Positions 1 through 5,385 of a stretch of DNA of 7,934 nucleotides are shown here, in pieces (the first letter of the stretch is position 1; each line of letters begins with the position of its first letter). The notes under the pieces were generated by a model. That model was given only the letters and a program-made list of their open reading frames with translations, searched no databases and was not told the DNA's origin. This stretch comes from Gemmatimonadota bacterium (GTDB lineage Bacteria; Gemmatimonadota; Gemmatimonadetes; Longimicrobiales; Gaopeijiaceae), in NCBI GenBank assembly GCA_003695865.1, contig RFGQ01000291.1, positions 1 to 7,934 of the forward strand, in the 5' to 3' direction. The position numbers and the translations under genes were made by a program.

Positions 1-428
1 AGCGCGAGGCCGAGCGGTTCGAGTGCGAGCGTGACCCGAGTCACCTCGCCGTTGCGGACCTGCACGGTCTTCCGCACGGTCGCGTAGCTGAGCGCGTCGG
101 CGCTCAGCGTGTACGTGCCCGGCTCCACCGCCCGCAGCCGGGCGAAGCCGCCCGCGTCGGTGAGCGCGACGGCGGTGGTGGACTCGATCCGTACGCGGGC
201 CTGGGCGACCGGATCACCCTGGACGGCGTCGACCACGCGCACGTGGATCTCTCCCGGCCACTGCGCCGCGAGCGCGGACTGCGTGCCGGGCACCGCACCT
301 GCGAGGACGACGAGTCCTAGACGGAGGACGGCCGCCCGCGCACCGCGAGCGGCAGAGGACCGACCGGAGGACCGGCCGGCGGCCGCGGGTCGGAGCCCGC
401 CTCGGGTGTGCCTGCAAAAAATCCGCAC
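1..428 (-). CDS. Probable TonB-dependent cobalamin receptor, N-terminal part (cut by window edge)
   Basis: Seen: an open frame from GTG at 428-426 runs off the left edge after 142 codons. Residues 1-31 are an Arg/Gly-rich leader. Residues 32-45 are hydrophobic (AVLRLGLVVLAGAV), followed by ALAAQ near 52-56, so this looks like a signal peptide with a long n-region. Residues about 60-137 form a carboxypeptidase-regulatory-like beta domain: IHVRVVDAVQGDPVAQARV, then LTDAGGFARLRAVEPGTYTLS, then the end-strand pattern VRNGEVTRVTLALEP. Known: this domain often precedes the plug of TonB-dependent outer-membrane receptors, and BtuB-type receptors are classic targets of cobalamin riboswitches. Inferred: a B12 or corrinoid receptor in the outer membrane. 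The plug and barrel lie outside the window, so another cobalamin-regulated secreted protein with this domain remains possible. GTG was chosen because it follows GAGGGG by 5 nt and no ATG is in frame. Confidence 0.75.
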   Translation of the reverse strand, partial: MRIFCRHTRGGLRPAAAGRSSGRSSAARGARAAVLRLGLVVLAGAVPGTQSALAAQWPGEIHVRVVDAVQGDPVAQARVRIESTTAVALTDAGGFARLRAVEPGTYTLSADALSYATVRKTVQVRNGEVTRVTLALEPLGLA

Positions 429-445
429 CTCTTCCCCTCGAAGAG
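426..445 (-). promoter_or_regulatory. Hairpin covering the ribosome binding site of the receptor gene
   Basis: On the minus strand CTCTTC (445-440) can pair with GAAGAG (434-429) around the loop GAGGG, ending directly against the GTG start at 428-426. The Shine-Dalgarno-like GAGGGG is inside the loop and the 3' arm. The hairpin starts 10 nt after the last paired base of the cobalamin riboswitch. There is no T run, so the likely mode is control of translation initiation rather than transcription termination. The pairing is read from sequence; the mechanism is inferred. Confidence 0.6.
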
Positions 446-454
446 TTGCCAGAT

Positions 455-622
455 CGCAGGCGGACAGGTCTCCTGACTCGAGGCAGCCTTCCTCCGCCTT
501 CCCAGAACCCTTCGCGGATTCCAGTGGCGTCGTGGAGGAGGCCTTGGCGCCGAGGCGCCGCGCCTCACACAGTGGCGGGGCCGTGCCGGATTCTCACCGG
601 CTTCCGAGATGCCTCGCCTGCG
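455..622 (-). promoter_or_regulatory. Cobalamin (B12) riboswitch
   Basis: The minus strand carries the conserved elements of the cobalamin riboswitch in order: AAGCCGGTG (603-595), AATCCGGCACGG (592-581), CCGCCACTGTG (578-568), the second GCCACTGG box (528-521), GGGAAGGC (503-496) and GAGTCAGGAGACCTG (479-465). The closing P1 helix is an uninterrupted 8 bp, CGCAGGCG (622-615) with CGCCTGCG (462-455). Length (168 nt) and order fit the family. It lies directly upstream of the receptor start. By family precedent, binding adenosylcobalamin or a related corrinoid lowers expression when B12 is plentiful. The element should act through the hairpin at 426-445. Confidence 0.95.
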
Positions 623-643
623 TCGTACCGAATTGTCGGGGCG

Positions 644-673
644 AAGGTAGTGCCGTCACCCGGCCGCGTGCAA
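644..673 (-). promoter_or_regulatory. Candidate promoter for the riboswitch-receptor unit
   Basis: On the minus strand TTGCAC (673-668, close to the TTGACA consensus) is followed after 18 nt by TACCTT (649-644, 3 of 6 matches to TATAAT). A start near 637 would place about 15 nt before the riboswitch P1 helix. The -10 match is weak and the host's sigma consensus is unknown. No T-rich terminator is visible after the rsmC-like stop at 705, so read-through from upstream is also possible. Confidence 0.3.
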
Positions 674-704
674 GCGGGCGGGGTTCCGGTTCTGAGGCGC
701 GACG

Positions 705-1745
705 TCAGAGCGGGCCGACGAGCTCCCACACGCGATAGATGCCCTCGTCGGCAAGCGGCCTAGCCCGCCGAAACCGAGCCGCCGCAAGGCGCGGTACCGG
801 CAGCCTGCGCTGCACCACCAGCACCATGCATCCCCCCTCTCTCAGGGCCCCCGCGCCGTCGCTGAAGAGTGCCTCGATCACACGGGTGTCCTCTTCCTTG
901 CCGTCGTGATAGGGCGGATTCGCCACGATCAGGTCGTAGCACGCGGCACCCTCGACTCGATCCCCGAGCCGCGCCTCCACGCCGGGTGCATTGGCGGCGA
1001 CCGCCCGCACGGCGAGGGCGTCGACGTCGAGGGCCTCGACCCGCGCATCGGGCCATAGCGCCCGCGCCGCACGGGCGAGCGGCCCCCAGCCGCAGCCGAA
1101 GTCGAGCACCCGCTCGGGCGACCGGTCGAATCCGGCCATCACCCGCACGAGCGCCCGGGTGCCCGCGTCGAGACCGGCGCCTCCGAACACGCCGGGCCAG
1201 GTCCGGTAGCGGCCGCCGCATCCCCTCAGGCGCTGCGAGCCCCAGTCGTCGGCCGACAGCTCGAAGTCGATGGCGAACACGTCGGGGCCGCCGTCGGCAT
1301 GCGCCTCGCTCCGGCGCCCTGCCACCACCCTGCAGTGCCCCCCCACACGAAGCGTCGTCACGTTCTCGGCCACCGCCGCCAACGCCCGATCGGCCGACCG
1401 GATGCCTTCGTCGTTGGCGCCGTAGACAGCGATGGTACCACCCGGCCGGGTGCGGGCTGCGGCCGCGTGCACGGCAAAGGCGAGCTCGGCGCGTGACCGG
1501 GGCAGACGCACGGCTGAGAGCACCACGGTGCCGTCCGGGGGCCAGGCGCTCACGACCTCGCCCTCGCCGAGCCGGCGCCCCCAGCGGTGCACCGCAGCGC
1601 CCCGGTCACCCAGCGCCCGCGCGAGCACTCCTGTGCGGTCGCCCACCACCAGCACGTCGCCCACGGTCTCCTCGCGCGTCGCGAGCGCAGCCGCTGCCAG
1701 TTCGGCCGCGGCCCGGTCGCGCCAGCCGCGGGTGCGTGCCGTCAC
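705..1745 (-). CDS. rsmC: RsmC/RlmG-like rRNA (guanine-N2) methyltransferase
   Basis: 346 aa. RsmC transfers a methyl group from S-adenosylmethionine to the N2 of G1207 in 16S rRNA of the 30S subunit; RlmG is the 23S relative. Seen: an N-terminal degenerate methyltransferase-like half (about 1-160, with VLVVGDRTG at 31-39 and GANDEGIRSADRALA at 109-123), then PGVFGGAGLDAGT (184-196), the SAM-binding loop VLDFGCGWGPLA (213-224), the acidic ALDVDALAV (238-246) and the catalytic-site motif NPPYHDG (276-282). This order and length match E. coli RsmC (about 343 aa, NPPFHDG). GTG at 1745 was chosen because it lies 2 nt after the TGA of the upstream membrane gene, with GGGGCGG upstream. The frame is open to 2444, but that extension overlaps another real gene. 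Which rRNA base is modified is not decided here. Its place behind respiratory genes looks like operon passenger status. Confidence 0.85.
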   Translation of the reverse strand: MTARTRGWRDRAAAELAAAALATREETVGDVLVVGDRTGVLARALGDRGAAVHRWGRRLGEGEVVSAWPPDGTVVLSAVRLPRSRAELAFAVHAAAARTRPGGTIAVYGANDEGIRSADRALAAVAENVTTLRVGGHCRVVAGRRSEAHADGGPDVFAIDFELSADDWGSQRLRGCGGRYRTWPGVFGGAGLDAGTRALVRVMAGFDRSPERVLDFGCGWGPLARAARALWPDARVEALDVDALAVRAVAANAPGVEARLGDRVEGAACYDLIVANPPYHDGKEEDTRVIEALFSDGAGALREGGCMVLVVQRRLPVPRLAAARFRRARPLADEGIYRVWELVGPL

Positions 1746-1747
1746 GC

Positions 1748-2245
1748 TCAGCCGCCCCGAGCCAGCCGAGCGGCCACGTACACGAGCACCACACCCATCA
1801 GCGCGTTCAGGCGCGCCACCCACGCCGAAGTGCGGCGAAGGCGAAGCGCCTCGGCCGAGCCTGGAGCCGCCCTGCCCGCCCGCGGCCCCAGCCAGAAGTC
1901 GTGGACCGCCGCGAGCACGACCATGATCCCGACCGCAGCGAGCTTCGCTCCCAGGAGCACCCCGGCCCGGCTCCGCCAGAAGGCCGGGCTTCCCCACACC
2001 GCACCTCCCCACCACCCCCGGGCGTGGAGGTTGAACGCTCCCGTGGCGACGAGCAGGCCGATGCAGATCCAGCCGACCACCCGGAACGCACGCCCGAGTC
2101 GATCGAACAGCTCGGCGCGCAGCGCCGCGTCGTCGACGCGCCGCAATACGGGAGCGCCGACCAGCGCGAAGAAGAGCATGCCGCCGAGCCACACCACGGC
2201 AGCAAGCACATGTACGGTCACGCTGAGGTAATACGCCGTCGACAT
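1748..2245 (-). CDS. CopD-like four-helix integral membrane protein
   Basis: 165 aa, nearly all membrane. Four hydrophobic segments are visible at about 5-30, 55-72, 94-115 and 141-161. Helix 1 carries His12 and WLGGMLFFALVGAPVL; helix 2 has VGWICIGLLVATGAFNLHARG; helix 3 ends in KLAAVGIMVVLAAVHDFWLGP with His115; helix 4 follows the pattern RLNALMGVVLVY. This spacing of His, TG-x-x-N and Lys/His is typical of the CopD superfamily and related small putative heme-b membrane proteins. The first ATG starts 3 nt after the upstream TAG, with no strong Shine-Dalgarno, so translation is probably coupled. The stop lies 2 nt before the rsmC-like start. Inferred: possible copper handling or electron transfer for the respiratory proteins nearby. 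No substrate can be named from sequence. Confidence 0.7.
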   Translation of the reverse strand: MSTAYYLSVTVHVLAAVVWLGGMLFFALVGAPVLRRVDDAALRAELFDRLGRAFRVVGWICIGLLVATGAFNLHARGWWGGAVWGSPAFWRSRAGVLLGAKLAAVGIMVVLAAVHDFWLGPRAGRAAPGSAEALRLRRTSAWVARLNALMGVVLVYVAARLARGG

Positions 2246-2248
2246 GTG

Positions 2249-2821
2249 CTACCGCGCCGCGGGGGCCCCGGGGGCCGGACCGGCGCCCGGGTCCGACTCC
2301 TCCGATGGGGTGCGTAGCCGCGGCGCACCCGTTTCGTCCATCGTGAGCAGCACGGCTCGTCCGTCGGGAAAGGTGAGCGTGGTGTCGACGTCGAGCACCG
2401 GAGCCGTGGCCGCGACGTCGGGAGGCACGGGAGCTTCCGGCCACACCGGCGAGAAGTCAACCGCCACCCGGTGTCGCCCCGGCGTCACCGGAAGTTCGGC
2501 GAACACGTAGAGAGGCCTGTCGCCGCGCGCCCCGGGCGCGTGCAGCGTGTCGCGCAGCCGGAGCTCGCCGTCGATGCGCACCCACAGCGCGTAAGGCACC
2601 CGCCGCGCCACGCACGCGTTCGGATTGCGCATGTGCTCGGCGAGCCCCTCCTGCTCGGCCCGCGCCGCTTCGGTGCAGTCCTCGACGCTCGTGCCGTCGC
2701 TTCTCCACGACAGGCGGAACTCAGATCGTGAGGCGTCGTCGACGGCGGTGCGGTAAGTCGACAGCGACGCCACGGCCCAGAGTCCAACAGCGGCCACCAG
2801 CCATCCGACCGCGCGCTTCAT
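2249..2821 (-). CDS. Unrecognised membrane-anchored or secreted protein
   Basis: 190 aa; I do not recognise a family. Seen: Lys/Arg at positions 2-3 and a hydrophobic stretch at about 4-20 (uncleaved anchor or signal peptide), then a soluble, presumably periplasmic part. Residues 35-70 hold Cys49 and Cys70 flanking an acidic helix-like segment. Residues 75-125 look beta-rich, ending in PLYVFAELPVTPGRHRVAVDF, which resembles an immunoglobulin-like or PEGA-like strand pattern. Residues 145-163 contain LTFPDGRAVLLTMDE. The tail (171-190) is Pro/Gly/Ala-rich and probably disordered. Its ATG overlaps the stop of the cytochrome b fusion gene (ATGA), so it is tightly co-expressed and may be an accessory or periplasmic subunit of that complex. 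An upstream extension of the frame was rejected because it lies inside the fusion gene. Confidence 0.7.
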   Translation of the reverse strand: MKRAVGWLVAAVGLWAVASLSTYRTAVDDASRSEFRLSWRSDGTSVEDCTEAARAEQEGLAEHMRNPNACVARRVPYALWVRIDGELRLRDTLHAPGARGDRPLYVFAELPVTPGRHRVAVDFSPVWPEAPVPPDVAATAPVLDVDTTLTFPDGRAVLLTMDETGAPRLRTPSEESDPGAGPAPGAPAAR

Positions 2822-4395
2822 CGGTCCTCCCTCTCTCCGGCCGAAACGAGCGGCGGGTCGCACTGAAGGTCGATCTCGATCGCAGCCGGAGCCTCTGCCT
2901 CGGCCCGATCGCCGAGCGCCTCGATGCGCCGCCGCAGCGTCGCCAGTCCGTCGGCCACGACCGTTCCCTCCGCCGCCCCCGCCCAGACGAGCGCAATGCG
3001 TCGGCGGTCCACGCGTTCCTTGAGCTCGGCTTCGCGGCCCTCGAAGAGCCGCTGCTCCAGCCAGGTCGCGCCCTCTCGATTCCAGCAGTCGCGGGGGGGA
3101 CACGCCACGACGAGGACGCCCCCCGCCCCCGCCCGCACTAGAAATTCGACCACGGACGAGTGCATGCTTCCGGCGCAGGGTACGGTAAAGACCGGCGCAT
3201 CGTGCGCTGCGAGCGCCAGCGCCGAGCGGTCGCAGCCCACGAGGACCACGTCCTCCCCGCGGGGGCGCTCACGGTCGATGAACGCCCGCACGGCGGCGAG
3301 CTGATCGCGCCCGGTGCGTCCCGCCGGCCCCACGCCCATGGGTGCACACGAGCCCGCACAGATGCCGCAGCTCACGCAGAGGGCCGGGTCCACCCGCGCC
3401 ACCCAGCCTCCCCTCCCATCCGTCCGGGGCACCATCGAAATGGCCCCGTACGGACAGTCTTCGTAGCACTGTTCGCAGCCGGTGCAGAAGCGCTCCATCA
3501 CCACCGAGGGCGGCGGACGGCGCTCGGGGGCGGGGCGCGTCAGCCAGGGCACCACTACGAGCAGGCCCGTGGCCGCCAGAAAGGCGCCCCACACGAGGGC
3601 GACCGGGGCCTGCCGGCTGGCCGGCAACCAGAAGGAATAGAACCAGTCCAGGTCGAGAGGCTGCCCGAGCACGAGCGGGTTGGCCTGGGGCGCCGCCGTC
3701 ACCGGCATCACGAGGGCGACCGCGAAGAGCAACGCGACGAAGCCGCCGAGCAACGGGCGGGGCGGAAGCAGGGTCGGCCGCGCGACGCGCGACACGTGGA
3801 TCCAGAGCGCGAGCCCCACCGCGATGGGCAGGGCGATGTGCGCGAAGAGGTTGAGGAAGAAGAAGGCGCGGGGCATCTCGCGCTCACCCACGAACGCACG
3901 CGAGACCGGCTCGGAGAAGAGCGGCAGCGCGTCGAGCAGGCGGGCGCCCTCGGCCGCGAGCGCGAGGGCGTGCCCATCCCAGACCATCACGAAGCCGGTC
4001 CACCCGCACAGGAAGAACAGGAACACGAGAAGGGCGCCCGAAAGCCAGGCCAGCGCACGCGCCCCCCAGGTTCTGCGCTGCAGGAACATCCGCAGCGCGT
4101 GGACGGCCACCGCCACGAGTGCCGCGTCGGACGCGTAGCGGTGCATCGAGCGGATCCAGCGGCCCGCCAGGGGCTGCGCCGACACCCGCGCCACCGAGCC
4201 CCACGGATCCGAAATGCGGTAGAAGACCAGTAGGTAGAGGCCGGTCACCAGGAGCACCACGAGCGCAGACACCGCGATCGTGCCGCTCTGGTAGAGCGGG
4301 TTGTACCGCCAGCCGTAAAGGGCATCGCACGCCGCGTCGGCCCGCGCAAGCGCGGCCCGAAGCACCCGTCCGGCCCGTCCTCGTTCGTCTTTCAC
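2818..4395 (-). CDS. Cytochrome b / 2x[4Fe-4S] ferredoxin / MvhD-like fusion protein
   Basis: 525 aa. Residues 1-30 are a basic amphipathic lead-in. Residues about 30-205 are a cytochrome b6-like four-helix domain with both heme pairs intact, His85/His99 and His186/His200, each 14 apart. Helices at about 214-233 and 262-284 resemble a shortened subunit IV, with DLDWFYSFW (248-256) where a PEWY motif would be expected. Residues 304-314 (CTGCEQCYEDC) and 340-350 (CVSCGICAGSC) are two ferredoxin cluster motifs. Residues about 383-500 resemble the MvhD/FlpD family, with Cys388, Cys407, Cys432 and Cys437 (ACPPRDCWNREG). MvhD family members pass electrons between hydrogenase or other donors and heterodisulfide-reductase-like partners. 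Inferred: electron transfer between membrane quinone and a soluble Fe-S or thiol partner, with the Fe-S part cytoplasmic. GTG at 4395 was chosen because AGGGA lies 9 nt upstream; GTG at 4446 would add 17 unconserved-looking residues. Confidence 0.9.
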   Translation of the reverse strand: MKDERGRAGRVLRAALARADAACDALYGWRYNPLYQSGTIAVSALVVLLVTGLYLLVFYRISDPWGSVARVSAQPLAGRWIRSMHRYASDAALVAVAVHALRMFLQRRTWGARALAWLSGALLVFLFFLCGWTGFVMVWDGHALALAAEGARLLDALPLFSEPVSRAFVGEREMPRAFFFLNLFAHIALPIAVGLALWIHVSRVARPTLLPPRPLLGGFVALLFAVALVMPVTAAPQANPLVLGQPLDLDWFYSFWLPASRQAPVALVWGAFLAATGLLVVVPWLTRPAPERRPPPSVVMERFCTGCEQCYEDCPYGAISMVPRTDGRGGWVARVDPALCVSCGICAGSCAPMGVGPAGRTGRDQLAAVRAFIDRERPRGEDVVLVGCDRSALALAAHDAPVFTVPCAGSMHSSVVEFLVRAGAGGVLVVACPPRDCWNREGATWLEQRLFEGREAELKERVDRRRIALVWAGAAEGTVVADGLATLRRRIEALGDRAEAEAPAAIEIDLQCDPPLVSAGEREDR

Positions 4396-4562
4396 GTCGT
4401 CGTATCCCTGAGTGTCTCGAGCCCTGCGCGGGACCCTCGCACGCACGCCCCATCGCCCCCACCCCGCGTCGCCGGCCCGCCTTCCGCCGCATCACGTGCC
4501 CGCACCCTCGCGGGGCCTCCCCGCACGCCGGCCGGCCTCACTTGAGAAGCGATCCCTCTCCG

Positions 4563-4586
4563 TCTGAAAGGCCTTGCGTATTCAGA
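4563..4586. repeat. 24-bp inverted repeat, candidate operator
   Basis: TCTGAA (4563-4568) and TTCAGA (4581-4586) form a perfect 6-bp dyad with a 12-bp spacer. The spacer begins inside the small palindrome AAGGCCTT (4568-4575). Known: Rrf2-family dimers such as NsrR bind dyads of about this length, although this sequence does not match the E. coli NsrR or IscR consensus that I remember. The dyad overlaps the candidate -35 of the regulator gene and lies just downstream of the candidate -10 for the opposite operon, so one bound dimer could control both. Binding is inferred. Confidence 0.4.
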
Positions 4587-4613
4587 TTTATCATATCATC
4601 ATGTCTTTTACAA
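4574..4613. promoter_or_regulatory. AT-rich divergent promoter region
   Basis: The stretch 4578-4613 is clearly AT-rich within about 70% GC surroundings and sits between the two diverging operons. Plus strand: TTGCGT (4574-4579), 17 nt, CATCAT (4597-4602). A better -10, TATCAT (4594-4599), is only 14 nt away. Minus strand: TTGTAA (4613-4608) then TAAATC (4590-4585) at 17 nt, or GATAAA at 15 nt. ATCAT units repeat through 4592-4602. The region as a promoter is well supported by context; the exact boxes are not. The remaining sequence between 4396 and 4560 holds no gene or repeat that I can support. Confidence 0.5.
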
Positions 4614-4662
4614 GATCCGGCGCACGAGGAACCGCCGAGTCGTGGGGAGAGAGGGATTCGCG

Positions 4663-5115
4663 ATGCTGTCACAGACCGCCGTCTACGCGCTACGAGCCGT
4701 GCTCTACCTCTCGGAACGAGGGGCGGAGGAGCCCGTGCGTGTGGACGACATCGCCCGGGACCTCGACGTACCGAGGAACTACCTCTCGAAGATCCTGCAC
4801 GCGCTCGCCCGTGACGGTGTCCTCGCTTCGCTGCGGGGCCCGCGAGGGGGCTTCAGTCTGGCCGTCCCGGCCGCACGACTGCCCCTGGCGCGTGTCGTGG
4901 AGGTCTTCGACGACCTGGGCGACGAGCGGCGCTGCCTCTTGGGGCGCCCCGTGTGCAGCGACCACACCCCCTGCGCCGCCCACGCGCGCTGGAAGAGCAT
5001 CGCTACCCAGGTACGGGCCTTCTTCAGCGAGACGACCGTGGCCGACCTCTCCCCGAACGACGTCGACGCCCTCCGGGCCGTGTCGGCCGTGTCGGGGTCC
5101 GCAGGAGAGGACTGA
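4663..5115 (+). CDS. Rrf2-family Fe-S transcriptional regulator (NsrR/IscR-like)
   Basis: 150 aa, usual for Rrf2 proteins. Seen: the family's typical start MLSQTAVYALRAVLYL, a winged helix-turn-helix at about 25-66 (VDDIARDLDVPRNYLSKIL, then the wing SLRGPRGGFSL), a dimer helix, and Cys91, Cys98, Cys104 with His107. Known: in IscR, Cys92/Cys98/Cys104/His107 bind a [2Fe-2S] cluster; in NsrR three cysteines bind a cluster that is destroyed by nitric oxide. Here the first spacing is CX6C rather than CX5C. Inferred: a redox, iron or NO sensor that controls the neighbouring oxidoreductase operon and perhaps the divergent one. It is transcribed towards the oxidoreductase genes with only 65 nt between and no terminator. 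The start at 4663 is preferred over in-frame GTG 4642 because it has GAGGG about 9 nt upstream and matches the family N-terminus. Confidence 0.93.
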   Translation: MLSQTAVYALRAVLYLSERGAEEPVRVDDIARDLDVPRNYLSKILHALARDGVLASLRGPRGGFSLAVPAARLPLARVVEVFDDLGDERRCLLGRPVCSDHTPCAAHARWKSIATQVRAFFSETTVADLSPNDVDALRAVSAVSGSAGED

Positions 5116-5141
5116 GCCCGCGCGCCGGACCGGTGCCCGGG

Positions 5142-5165
5142 GACGTCGACCCGAAGGGTCACGTC
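5142..5165 (+). other. Stem-loop between regulator and oxidoreductase genes
   Basis: GACGT (5142-5146) plus GACCC (5148-5152) can pair with GGGTC (5156-5160) plus ACGTC (5161-5165), giving 10 bp with one bulged C and a GAA loop. It ends 4 nt before the AGGAG (5170-5174) that serves the next gene. There is no T run, so it is not an intrinsic terminator. It could be an mRNA processing or stability element, or act as a DNA dyad. The pairing is seen; the role is unknown. Confidence 0.5.
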
Positions 5166-5180
5166 AACCAGGAGCACCCG

Positions 5181-5372
5181 ATGGATCAGCAGACACCCCC
5201 TCCCGAAGCTCGGGCAGCGGCTCAGCCGCCACCCGAGCAGGTGCCGTTGCTGCAGCGGCTCTACGACCGGCCGTTCCTGCTGCTCGCGGCCGGGTTCCTC
5301 GTGATGGCGATCCTGTTCACCGCGTGGGGCCTGTGGGAGGTGATGTCCCTTCCGCAGGCCACCCTGCCCTGA
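5181..5372 (+). CDS. Small single-helix subunit of the heme-copper enzyme
   Basis: 63 aa. Residues 1-22 are Pro/Gln/Ala-rich and probably disordered or cytoplasmic. Residues 24-31 (LQRLYDRP) lead into one membrane helix at about 32-54 (FLLLAAGFLVMAILFTAWGLW), and a short tail follows. AGGAG lies 6 nt before the ATG, a strong ribosome binding site. Thermus ba3 oxidase has a one-helix subunit IIa encoded just before subunits II and I, and the gene order here is the same, so an equivalent role is likely. Sequence similarity to subunit IIa cannot be judged for so short a helix. The stop is 13 nt before the subunit II start, so it is certainly in the same operon. Confidence 0.75.
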   Translation: MDQQTPPPEARAAAQPPPEQVPLLQRLYDRPFLLLAAGFLVMAILFTAWGLWEVMSLPQATLP

Positions 5373-5385
5373 AGGAGGCGTCCGC

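Noticed and set aside
109..738. Plus-strand open frame of 209 aa
   Set aside because: It runs antisense through the receptor start and the cobalamin riboswitch. Its product is Arg/Pro/Ser-rich with no recognisable motif, while the minus strand shows a clear conserved domain and RNA element.
869..2317. Plus-strand open frame of 482 aa
   Set aside because: Antisense to the RsmC-like and CopD-like genes. Its composition is almost all Arg, Pro, Ala and Ser, typical of a shadow frame in GC-rich DNA.
1746..2444. Upstream extension of the RsmC-like frame (579 aa in all)
   Set aside because: The extension overlaps the CopD-like gene and the end of the unknown gene in another frame, and E. coli RsmC length and motif positions fit the GTG at 1745.
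3160..4233. Plus-strand open frame of 357 aa
   Set aside because: Antisense to the cytochrome b fusion gene, very rich in Arg, His, Gly and Glu, with no motif. The minus strand has unambiguous heme and Fe-S ligands.
4396..4446. Longer N-terminus of the cytochrome b fusion from GTG 4446
   Set aside because: The added 17 residues are Arg-rich without family-like features, and the GTG at 4395 has a better placed AGGGA. Not fully excluded.
5142..5165. Intrinsic terminator after the regulator gene
   Set aside because: The stem is good but no T-rich tract follows; the next bases are ACCAGGAG, the ribosome binding site of the next gene.
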